Positions 8,834 to 16,900 of a DNA stretch of 32,651 nt are shown here, one piece after another. Source of the stretch: Avimonoglobus sp965151315. Its GTDB lineage: Bacteria > Bacillota > Clostridia > UBA1381. The position numbers and the translations under genes are program-made. The notes below the pieces were generated by a model. That model ran no database searches and was not told where the DNA came from. It saw only the letters and a list, made by a program, of their open reading frames with translations. How positions within the stretch are numbered: the stretch's first letter is position 1; each line of letters opens with the position of its first letter. The stretch covers positions 1 through 32,651 of the forward strand of contig CBCTZG010000031.1 in assembly GCA_965151315.1 (NCBI GenBank), read 5' to 3'.

Positions 8834-9688
8834 ATGGCTGCAATATTACGAAATCAGGCACAGATTTATTATCGCTATGCATCCGGCAGCGGCCAGGCCG
8901 CATCCAATGAAACAGAAACACAGGTGGTCAATCCATACAGTATTTCCATTTTCAAAAAGGCGCTGACGCCTGTATACCGCCCGGATTGCACGGTCAGCTA
9001 TCTCATCCGGATCGAAAACACCAGCCCGGCGCCCATATGGAATTTGGCGATTGCCGATACGCTGGGCAGTACGGCGGTAATTAAACCGTTAAGCTATATT
9101 GAAGGCTCGATGACGATGTTGATCGATGGTGCGGAGTACGCGGTTTCTCCCCAGGTGAATGAAAACGGGGAGCTTGTGCTGGCGTATCCGCTGCCGGCTA
9201 TGGAGGCTGGTTCAGTGGCGATTTTGGCATATTCCGCCCGGGCCGCAGCCAGTCCGGCTTCGGCGGGACGGATTGTGAACCGGGTGATGGCTACCGGGGC
9301 CGGCGGCGCGGCGGACGGGCCAATTGTGTCAGCATCGGCGGAAGCGGCAGTGGAGCCGGCATCATTTGCTGCGTTGACTGTACATAAATCGGCGCCGGCT
9401 GAGGTCGTGCCTAACGGGACGCTGGAGTATGTATTGACTCTGACCAATACGGGCAATATGGAAGCAACGGAGGTGATTGTCCGGGACGTACTGCCGGCAG
9501 GCTATACAGTTACGGAAATCACGGCCACTGTCAGCGGGTTAACAACGCATTATTTTCCCAAAGACTGGGTCCTGGAGCCGGACACCAATGAAATCCGTTT
9601 TCCCAACGGGACCAGTACGCCGATCAATGTGCCCGCTATGGATTCGGCAACGATCATCATGACCGGGACTATCCGAGCGGATATGTAA
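8834..9688 (+). CDS. DUF11-repeat protein without a signal peptide
   Basis: A 284-residue protein with at least two DUF11 beta-sandwich repeats. The repeats show the usual 'YRPDCTVSYLIRIENTSPAPIWNLAIADTLG'-type pattern (about residues 45-80) and LTVHKSAPAEVVPNGTLEYV...LTNTGN...VIVRDVLPAGYT (about 180-220). I chose the ATG preceded by TTGAGGTGA; a GTG nine bases upstream is also in frame but lies inside that ribosome site. The N terminus (MAAILRNQAQIYYRY) has no hydrophobic export signal. Clostridial genomes commonly carry related proteins beginning M-A-x-I-x-N-Q-A, whose role is not known to me; a spore-surface or matrix role is possible. It has its own terminator, so it looks monocistronic or the tail of the argGH unit. 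Confidence 0.85.
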   Translation: MAAILRNQAQIYYRYASGSGQAASNETETQVVNPYSISIFKKALTPVYRPDCTVSYLIRIENTSPAPIWNLAIADTLGSTAVIKPLSYIEGSMTMLIDGAEYAVSPQVNENGELVLAYPLPAMEAGSVAILAYSARAAASPASAGRIVNRVMATGAGGAADGPIVSASAEAAVEPASFAALTVHKSAPAEVVPNGTLEYVLTLTNTGNMEATEVIVRDVLPAGYTVTEITATVSGLTTHYFPKDWVLEPDTNEIRFPNGTSTPINVPAMDSATIIMTGTIRADM

Positions 9689-9706
9689 TGCAGATGGGCA
9701 AAACTA

Positions 9707-9738
9707 AAAATCCCGCGCGCCGTGCGGGATTTTTTTTA
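9707..9738 (+). terminator. Rho-independent terminator after the DUF11 gene
   Basis: Stem AATCCCGC (9709-9716) and GCGGGATT (9724-9731) with a 7-nt loop and an unbroken run of eight or more T. It separates the DUF11 gene from the secreted-protein cluster. Confidence 0.9.
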
Positions 9739-9796
9739 TTGGGACGATACAGGGGAGGATGGGGAAACGCTTAAAACAGGGCGCGGTTCAATAATT

Positions 9797-9833
9797 TTGG
9801 ACAATATGGAAAAAATTTTATTTATTTGTCCAA
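9797..9833 (+). promoter_or_regulatory. Inverted repeat, possible operator of the 9.9-17.4 kb cluster
   Basis: TTGGACAA (9797-9804) and its exact reverse complement TTGTCCAA (9826-9833) are separated by 21 bp of A/T-rich DNA, immediately upstream of the cluster's promoter. The 29-bp centre-to-centre distance is close to three helical turns, as expected for a dimeric regulator or a looped operator. No regulator is assigned; the XRE gene at 17745 is the nearest candidate. Confidence 0.35.
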
Positions 9834-9851
9834 AAAACCTTGACCCCCCCC

Positions 9852-9861
9852 GTGATATAAT
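9852..9861 (+). promoter_or_regulatory. Extended -10 promoter of the secreted-protein cluster
   Basis: GTGATATAAT gives a perfect -10 TATAAT (9856-9861) with an extended TGn. A TTGACC (9840-9845) lies upstream, but with only 10 bp of spacer, separated by a run of eight C. The run of C may vary in length, or the promoter may depend on the extended -10 and an activator. Confidence 0.5.
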
Positions 9862-9925
9862 AGAAAGCGTATATGAGGTTTTTTACAGGGGAAAAGAAAA
9901 ACAAAAAAAGAAAGAGGGATTTGTA

Positions 9926-11890
9926 ATGAAGAAAAGCTTCAAAGCAGTTGTTTCGGCCATTGCGTTAGCTTTGACAGTAATGTCGGCTTCAGCCATGGCT
10001 ACGGCAGCGGCGCCTGCATTACCCGATTACGAGTCATCACAATTATCCGCAGAACAGCTGGATACAATGTTTGATCCAGACGGCTACACCTATCCCGGCG
10101 CACCGCACCAGGATCTGGTCAGGGCCATCTACGCCAAGCTTGATGATCCGTCAAAATCTGTTTATGGCATGAACTTTACGGCTACCGAGACTTACGAGCA
10201 AGCAAGCGCTGCGGAATACGCCGACTATCTGGTGGATTTTGAACTTTCCGCAGATAAACCCACTTCCGTCCTCCTTGCGGGGAACTACGGCGAATACGGG
10301 ACGATCGCGCTGGGCATTGTGAATGTTACGCCGGAAGAGCCTGTCCGGGTGATGGAGCTGGTATATCAGCTTATACCCGATATCAAGTTTACCTATAAGG
10401 ATGTGGTATCGCGTGTAAAGTCCTTTGACTGCGCGGCGATCCCAGTATCGTCCGAGCTGCTCAAGGCATATTATGCGGTAAAATGCGAGGATCCCGCGTA
10501 TCAGGAGGCCAATCCCGTATATACTGACCAGGTCGAAGCAGCGCTTTTAAGCGAGCTTGAAGAGCTTAACCCAATCCAGGAGGACTTGGCCGTCACAGAG
10601 GACAGCACGACCCTGGGCCTTGCGTTAAAGCTTTACGAAACGGACGCCGAGCTGAATGAGACAGGCGAATCCTGGCAGGTTGGGGAGACAGCTTCGTTTA
10701 CATATACTGCTGAAGCGGAAAACGATTTGCCCGATTATGATTCGCATGTTTTGAGCAAAGCAGAGCTTGACAAATTGTTTGCAGAACAGAATTTTACCTA
10801 TGACGAGGGCGCCCAGAAGCTTTTGGCGCAGGTATATGCAAACTTGCCTGACCCTGAAAAGAACGCCTTTGGTGTAAATTTCAAGGCCACGGAAACCTAT
10901 GATGAGGCAGATGCGGCAAGATACGGTGATTATATCGCTGATTTTGAACTGGCTTCTGACAAGCCTGTTTCCGTGCTCCTGGCAGGGAACTACGGCGATT
11001 ACGGCACCATCGCGCTGGGCATTGTGAACGTTACCTCTGAACCCACGCGGATTATGCAGCTGTTTGACCAGCTTACCGGCAAGGGGAAGCTTACCTATAA
11101 AGAAGTTGTAAGCATGGTAGGTTCTTTTGACTGCGCGGCGATCCCGCTGTCGACGGAGCTGCTGAAGGCTTATTACACCGCAAAATGTGAAAATGATCCG
11201 GTATTTAAGGAAGCCTACCCCGCATATGGCAAAAAAGCGGAAGCCGCGATTTTAGCCGAATTTGTGACGGATTATAATCCCGCTGGAGCGCAAAGCTTCG
11301 CGGTTGCTGGAAATGATACTTCCTTAACGCTTACGCTGAAGCTTTACGAAAATGACCCTGCAGGCGGCAAATATGACGAAACAGACAAATCATGGGCTGT
11401 CGGCAGCAGCAATACGTTTACATATGAAAAGGCACAGACGGCGGATCCTGTAATTTCCGACAGCCTGCTGGTTATCCATAACATGGCCGACGTGGAAAAA
11501 GACGGCGTTTTCTATCATCCGATTCATATTTACGCGGGTATTGATACCCTGGACTGTGAAAATGTGGGCCTGGAAATCAAGGTTGAGAACGGGACGGAAT
11601 CCGAAGAGCAGACAACGTCGACAACGACAGTTTATAACACGATGAACGTTACAGACAGCGAAGGTGAAGAGTCTGTATATAGCGCGGAGAAGTTAGGCGG
11701 TAAGTATATATTCGGCAACCAGATCCTGCTCAACGCGGACAAATGGAAAAACGAGGATACAACGATCCTGGTAACGCCGTATGCGGTTAAATTAGACGGG
11801 ACGATTATCCAAGGCGGCACAACTACGATAACTGATGCGCTGATTAAGGCGCAAGACGCGGAATCCAGTCTTTTCAGGGAGGAACAGTAA
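9926..11890 (+). CDS. Secreted protein with tandem ~240-residue repeats and a C-terminal domain shared with the Hint protein
   Basis: Unrecognised 654-residue exported protein. The ATG follows AAAGAGGG and starts a clear signal peptide (MKKSFKAVVSAIALALTVMS, cleavage around 25-29); the frame is open for 68 codons further upstream but that part covers the promoter. Residues about 32-265 and 268-508 are two copies of one unit: both start LPDY, both have a conserved TATETY/KATETY, LAGNYGxYGTIALGIVNVT, SFDCAAIP and LLKAYY. Residues about 512-654 form a separate domain that recurs at the N terminus of the 1106-residue protein encoded at 13941. The stop codon lies 1 nt before the small peptide gene, so the two are co-transcribed and probably coupled. 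Function unknown; a surface or matrix component is likely. Confidence 0.85.
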   Translation: MKKSFKAVVSAIALALTVMSASAMATAAAPALPDYESSQLSAEQLDTMFDPDGYTYPGAPHQDLVRAIYAKLDDPSKSVYGMNFTATETYEQASAAEYADYLVDFELSADKPTSVLLAGNYGEYGTIALGIVNVTPEEPVRVMELVYQLIPDIKFTYKDVVSRVKSFDCAAIPVSSELLKAYYAVKCEDPAYQEANPVYTDQVEAALLSELEELNPIQEDLAVTEDSTTLGLALKLYETDAELNETGESWQVGETASFTYTAEAENDLPDYDSHVLSKAELDKLFAEQNFTYDEGAQKLLAQVYANLPDPEKNAFGVNFKATETYDEADAARYGDYIADFELASDKPVSVLLAGNYGDYGTIALGIVNVTSEPTRIMQLFDQLTGKGKLTYKEVVSMVGSFDCAAIPLSTELLKAYYTAKCENDPVFKEAYPAYGKKAEAAILAEFVTDYNPAGAQSFAVAGNDTSLTLTLKLYENDPAGGKYDETDKSWAVGSSNTFTYEKAQTADPVISDSLLVIHNMADVEKDGVFYHPIHIYAGIDTLDCENVGLEIKVENGTESEEQTTSTTTVYNTMNVTDSEGEESVYSAEKLGGKYIFGNQILLNADKWKNEDTTILVTPYAVKLDGTIIQGGTTTITDALIKAQDAESSLFREEQ

Positions 11891-11891
11891 T

Positions 11892-12050
11892 ATGAAAAAG
11901 CAATATATTTCACCGGAAATCGAAATCATTGAATTGGACATGGAGGATATTATCAGGACCAGCGGAGAAGAAGGAAATAAATCGCTGACGCTTGACAACG
12001 ACCCAATCACGATTGAGGGCGGAGATTCAACGATTTTTAATCTGGATTAA
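11892..12050 (+). CDS. Small acidic peptide, possible modified-peptide precursor
   Basis: A 52-residue frame that begins MKKQYISPEIEIIELDMED and ends STIFNLD. An AGGGAGG ribosome site lies 9 nt upstream, inside the end of the preceding gene. It has about 13 acidic residues, no cysteine and no export signal. The first 20 residues alternate hydrophobic and acidic positions, as in a recognition helix or strand; a GG pair at 43-44 sits before the last eight residues. Similar 'K-K-x-Y-x-x-P-E-I/V-E' short proteins are, as I recall, widespread and uncharacterised in gut Clostridia. Its neighbours are a P-loop kinase-like protein and a small peptidase, which suggests a substrate or precursor. That role is inference. 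Confidence 0.75.
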   Translation: MKKQYISPEIEIIELDMEDIIRTSGEEGNKSLTLDNDPITIEGGDSTIFNLD

Positions 12051-12058
12051 ACGTGGTG

Positions 12059-12087
12059 ATGGCAGGCGGTTTTAAACTGCCTGCCAT
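12059..12087 (+). terminator. Long perfect hairpin after the peptide gene
   Basis: Arms of 14 nt (one G-T pair, core GGCAGGC/GCCTGCC) with a very short centre, followed by only ATTTG rather than a T-run. It starts 9 nt after the peptide stop codon and ends 28 nt before the SLH gene. The weak T-tract suggests partial termination or an RNA processing/stabilising element that raises the dose of the first two genes over the later ones. Confidence 0.55.
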
Positions 12088-12114
12088 TTGACTATTGTAA
12101 ACTGCGAGGTAAAA

Positions 12115-12783
12115 ATGGGAGCTTTCAAAAAATGTATTTTACTTGCGGCCCTCTTTGCCAGCCTTTCGGTTCCGGCGTCTGCGGCGCTGACAGCAGAGGA
12201 AAACGGTTCGATTGATACCAGTGTTATTTTTGACGGTACGCCGGATCTGAAATTTACAGATGTTTCGGAGGACGACTGGTTTTATCAGGATGTCGCTTAC
12301 GTTTACGCCAATCGTATTATGTCTGGGATGTCGGATACGGAGTTTGCCCCGGCGGCAGGGGTTACAAGGGCAATGATGCTTACCATCCTGTACCGGACCG
12401 CAAACGAGCCGGAAACCGCCGCGGCTGGTTTTTCTGACGTCGATCCCTCGGCGTGGTATGCGAAGGCCGTTTCCTGGGGGGCTGCGAACCAAATCGTAAG
12501 CGGTACCGGGAATAACCAGTTTTCACCCGACAGCCCGATAACAAGGGAGCAGATGGCCGTTATGCTGTATAATTATGGTAAGGCCATCGGGAAAACGGGG
12601 CAAGGAGCGGATCTTTCAGTCTTTTCGGACTATGACGCGATTTCCCCCTGGGCAAAAGAGGCGCTCTCCTGGGCAGCCGGCAGCCATATGATCGCAGGCC
12701 GGAGCGATACCGTCCTTGCGCCGGGCGGCGGAGCTTCCAGGGCGGAAGCCGCCGCGGTCATAAAACGGTTTTTGACGCTATGA
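12115..12783 (+). CDS. Minimal SLH-domain cell-wall anchor protein
   Basis: A 222-residue exported protein made almost only of a signal peptide (about 1-24, ending PASA) and three S-layer homology motifs: KFTDVSEDDWFYQDV...FAPAAGVTRAM, GFSDVDPSAWYAKAV...FSPDSPITREQM and VFSDYDAISPWAKEA...LAPGGGASRAEA. Three SLH motifs form the unit that binds pyruvylated secondary cell-wall polymers in known S-layer proteins. The ATG follows GCGAGGT; a TTG nine codons upstream lies in the hairpin flank and is unlikely. The stop codon overlaps the next start (ATGA). With no cargo domain it may act as an adaptor for a partner encoded here. Confidence 0.9.
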   Translation: MGAFKKCILLAALFASLSVPASAALTAEENGSIDTSVIFDGTPDLKFTDVSEDDWFYQDVAYVYANRIMSGMSDTEFAPAAGVTRAMMLTILYRTANEPETAAAGFSDVDPSAWYAKAVSWGAANQIVSGTGNNQFSPDSPITREQMAVMLYNYGKAIGKTGQGADLSVFSDYDAISPWAKEALSWAAGSHMIAGRSDTVLAPGGGASRAEAAAVIKRFLTL

Positions 12784-13490
12784 ATAATTGGAAAAAATTA
12801 AAAATAAAGCTTGCCGATCTGTGCATACATATCGATCACACATATGACTACCTGGATTCCATATGCAGCGGTTATTTGTGCGGCGGGGCCGCTGATCTGA
12901 CGGTTTCCATCAGCGAAGCGGACATCCAGAAGGAAGCGGACGGCCGAGCTTTTGATCCAGGCTACCTGGAGGGGCTTGCGGCCTGCCGTAAAATTGCCGA
13001 GCAGCTGCCCTTTTTCGGCGCGTTTCTTATGCATGGCGCAGTCATTGATGTAGAAGGCACGGGGATAGCGTTTTTAGCACGGAGCGGCGTTGGGAAAACC
13101 ACGCATATGCTGCATTGGAAAACGCTTTTAAAAGAGAAAGTAACCGTCGTGAATGGGGACAAGCCAATAATTAGGATCGACGGCGGGAAAATCTATGCCT
13201 ATGGTACGCCATGGGCAGGAAAAGAACGGCTGCAGAAGAATATGAAAACGCCGCTCAAAAAGGTTTGCTTTATCGAACGGTCCGAGCGGAACGAATGTAT
13301 AAAGCTCAGCAATCAAAAAAATATTTTACAGGCTCTGTTGATACAGGTATACAGGCCTGCTGACAGCAACGCGTATATTCAAACCCTGGATATATTCAAT
13401 GCTTTGATCAACCAGCTTGATTTTTATCAAATTAAATGCACAAAAGAACCTGCGTCGGCCAAAACAGCATATGAGGGGCTGGGACTATGA
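12780..13490 (+). CDS. HPr-kinase/PEPCK-like P-loop protein
   Basis: A 236-residue soluble protein. Residues 100-108 (ARSGVGKTT) are a Walker A loop of the HPr kinase/PEP carboxykinase type, preceded by MHGAVIDVEGTGIAFL, which aligns with the strand before the loop in that family. NGDKP (125-129) corresponds to the acidic metal-binding motif, and YAYGTPWAGKERL follows. It is shorter than real HprK and has no HPr-binding N-terminal domain. Related stand-alone proteins act as peptide kinases in some lasso-peptide clusters, so phosphorylation of the adjacent peptide or of a secreted protein is a reasonable guess. Its start overlaps the SLH stop by ATGA and its stop overlaps the next start by ATGA. 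Confidence 0.8.
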   Translation: MNNWKKLKIKLADLCIHIDHTYDYLDSICSGYLCGGAADLTVSISEADIQKEADGRAFDPGYLEGLAACRKIAEQLPFFGAFLMHGAVIDVEGTGIAFLARSGVGKTTHMLHWKTLLKEKVTVVNGDKPIIRIDGGKIYAYGTPWAGKERLQKNMKTPLKKVCFIERSERNECIKLSNQKNILQALLIQVYRPADSNAYIQTLDIFNALINQLDFYQIKCTKEPASAKTAYEGLGL

Positions 13491-13957
13491 GCGGAATTGA
13501 AAAGCAATTAAAGGAAAAGGGGATATATATCACAAAAACCCAGGGTGACAGTATGTATCCGATGCTCCGGGCGGGAGAAAGCAGGGTGGTAATCATACCG
13601 CCGGTTTTTCCTTTAAAAAAATACGATGTTCCCGTTTATCGTAAAGACGGCCACTATACAATGCATCGGATCGTCAAGGTTAAAAACGGGAGATACGTCA
13701 TATGCGCCGATAACCGGATCAGTCTGGAAAAAAACATTGAAGAAAAAGATATAGTCGGTGTTTTAAGCGGGTTTTACAACCGGGATGAATTTATCTCCTG
13801 TGATGATCCGGAATATCTGCGGTATGCAAAACGTATATGCAGAAGCTACCCGAAACGGGTGATCCAACATTATTTTAAGGCTGTCCGGAAAAAAGCAGGC
13901 CTTAAAAAATATAAATCAGGAATTGAAGGGAAGGAACAGAATGTCCAAAAGAATTAA
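13487..13957 (+). CDS. S24/S26-type serine peptidase without membrane segments
   Basis: A 156-residue protein with the signal-peptidase-like fold signature: GDSMYPML (nucleophile Ser22), YDVPVYRK, MHRIVKV (His60) and CADNR (75-76 in place of the family's GDN). Having His rather than Lys at the second position resembles the SipW/ER-type Ser-His signal peptidases. I see no N- or C-terminal membrane segment, and the C-terminal 40 residues are very basic. This points to a cytosolic or membrane-peripheral processing peptidase rather than a general signal peptidase. It overlaps the previous gene by ATGA and the next gene by 17 nt. A processing role on the 52-residue peptide or the flanking secreted proteins is inferred from position. 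Confidence 0.78.
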   Translation: MSGIEKQLKEKGIYITKTQGDSMYPMLRAGESRVVIIPPVFPLKKYDVPVYRKDGHYTMHRIVKVKNGRYVICADNRISLEKNIEEKDIVGVLSGFYNRDEFISCDDPEYLRYAKRICRSYPKRVIQHYFKAVRKKAGLKKYKSGIEGKEQNVQKN

Positions 13958-16900
13958 AGCGATTATTTTGACAATTACAATGCTGATCAGCGTGGAAAGC
14001 TTCTCCGGCGTTGCCTTCGCGGCCGAACAGGTTGGGAATCTTTTTGAAAAGCTGCTTGTAATTTTCAATATGGAACCGGTAGAGCGGGACGGGACAGAAT
14101 ATCACCCAGTGCATGTTTACACCGGGATCGACAGTCTTGATTACGAAAGCGTAGGCTTCGAAATGGAGGCTGTCAATACGGATACAAGCGAAAAGGAAAC
14201 CAAGGAAAACGCAACAACGACAGTCTATACGTCTATGAATGTCACGGAAAACGACGGGACAAAGAAGACCTACACTGCCGCTGATTTGGGCGGAAAGTAC
14301 ATGTTTGGGAATGAGCTCCTGTTCAATTCTGAAAAGTGGTCCAACCAAAATACACAGATATTTTTGACGCCCTACGCAGTCACCTTGGACGGCGAACGGA
14401 TCACGGGCGAAAAAAGAGTTTTGTCAGATGCGGCTATAAAAGCTGAATCCCCGGGATCGGCGCTTTTTAATGAGGATGAAGAAAAATTTGACGTTGTTTT
14501 CGAAAATACAGACGCGTATTTATATAGAGTGGGAAACGCGAATGCGGTTGCGCTGAAAAGCCTGTTCAAACCGCTGGGCAGCGCGGTGATTGACAGCGGG
14601 TCTGTCAGCGTTGCGGTAACCAATGAATCGGGGGACGCCGCAGGTACGTTTACCGCCAACGCTGCGGACTGGAGCCTGGGCACGATCCAATTTACCGGGA
14701 CAGGCGTCGTAAGGGTTACAGTTCAGGAAGAAGAGAGCCTGCCGTGTTCCCTTGACCTGGAGGTTATCGACGCCGCCAATGTGACGGAATATGCGCAGCT
14801 GAAAGGGAATGCGAACTGCGTTCTGCTGAATGACATCAAAATGGCGGAAAATGCTTCCTATTTGCTGACAGACGCGGCACTGTACGGAAACGGTTTCACC
14901 TTTGACGTTACCGACGGCGCGTGGGAAGGCCAGCAATATTCGTCAAACAGCTATCTTGTTAAATTGACAAACGCCAGTATGGATAACATCAGGATCGTGG
15001 GTAAGGTCTATACGCAGTATGGCGGAACAACAACGGCCGATTATAACAGGGCGCTGGTAATGACGTCCGGCAACAGTACCATTACCAACAGCTATCTGGC
15101 AAACTGTGCTTCCGCCGTCCGCGTAACGGACGGGAACCTTGAAATCGTCAATTCTACACTCAAGGGCGGGAATTTTGCGAACCTGGATATCCGGAACGGA
15201 AATATTGTGCTGGATAACGTCACCACCATTAACCAGGTTAACGCCAACGATCAGGCGGAAGACGGGACCATGGTGGTCGGCCTTGGCATTGTATTCTTCT
15301 ATGAGCAGGTGCTCGACACGACGACTCTGGAAATCAGGAATGGCTTAAAACAGTATAATTACATTTCCCAGGAAGAAGCGGAGCAATATCTGACCAACAG
15401 CTATGCCCAGGCGCTTGCCGATGTTATTTACGGCGCAGACCTAAGCGGGCTGCAATATACGGATGAGGCCGGAACAAAATGGGCGAACATGGGAATCCTG
15501 TCGATGATTGATACAGTCGGCGATGAAAATATAACCCCGGATTTAGATGGATATCTGTCGGCCACAGCCACCTTAATGGGAACAGAAGGGTATGTATACA
15601 CGATCCGGCCGGACGCGGAAAGCATAGCGGAAGCCCCTGCCGGATGGGAAGCCGCTGCGCAGGCGGAAATCGCGCCGGATTATGAATTTGACTATACCGA
15701 AAATTATCTGCCAAAGACAGAGGGCTCGAACCGGTTCTGCTATGAAGACCAGGGGACGGTTTTGATTTCCTTTGACGAGGGCGATACTTTCTCGTGGAAT
15801 CCTGCGATCCTGACGGTAGCGAAGGCGGGAGAACAGCTGGATTACAAAGTCTCCATGAACGGCCAGGATTACACCGGCAAAGAAATCGTTTTTGACACCA
15901 CCGGGGATTATGCGGTCGAATATACCTATACGGACCCGCATAACTATCGGATGTCGCCGGACGGGACTGTGGAAGCATATGACAAGACCTATGCGAAAAC
16001 AGTCCGTATCCGGGCGACGGCGGTCAAAGCGTCGGCGAGGCCGGCGGAGTTCACGTTCGGCCCGGAGAATATTCCCGCCAAGACGGTTACCATTGGCAAT
16101 AAGACGTATATCATGCCTGACGTAGAAGCGGCAGGCGGCAATATAGGCAGTAAAACTGTGGAGGGACAGACGGTTTACTACCCGGTGGTTGAGATGATAA
16201 CCTCCGATGGGAAGACAACGCACCTGAGCACATGGTACGGGTATTTTCCGGTTTTGAAAGACGCCGTAACAATTACGGATTATGCCGACGGCGGCGCCGG
16301 GGAGCCGGTCGTTTATGACGGGGCGACAACAACCATGCCTGCCGGGCTTTCCCTGGTCGGCGACCCAAGCACGGTATTCAAATATGGTTCCGGTGCGCCA
16401 GCGCCTGCCACTTGGCAGACCCAGCAGGGTATGCTGGTCTTTTCCTCACCTGCATTAAGTGGTGTCGATCGGGTAGAACAAATTGTCGATGCGGAATATC
16501 AGTATACGGACAATATGGGGAATATCTATACATATTTTGTAAGGTACCATTGCGCTAAACAACAAGGCTGTTTTACAGACGGGACGCGCATTACCTTGGC
16601 GGACGGGACGCAGAAGAATGTGGAGGATGTGACCTATGAGGACGAGCTGCTGGTATGGGATTTCTTCCGCGGGGAATATACCGCCGCAAAACCGTCCCTG
16701 ATTTTGAATTACGGGACGGACAGCTATCGCGTTATGAACCTTCAATTTGACGACGGCACGGTTTTACGGCTGATTACACACCACGACTTATTTGATATTG
16801 CGGCCAATGACTACGTGTATATTGACGAGTCAACGGTTGGTTCCTATATCGGGCATAGCTTTGTCAAAACCGCTGCGGATGGAAACGGGAACTATGTCAA

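Noticed and set aside
9722..9925. N-terminal extension of the 654-residue protein by 68 codons
   Set aside because: It would run through a terminator's T-tract, an inverted repeat and the -10 element; the ATG at 9926 has a ribosome site and begins a signal peptide.
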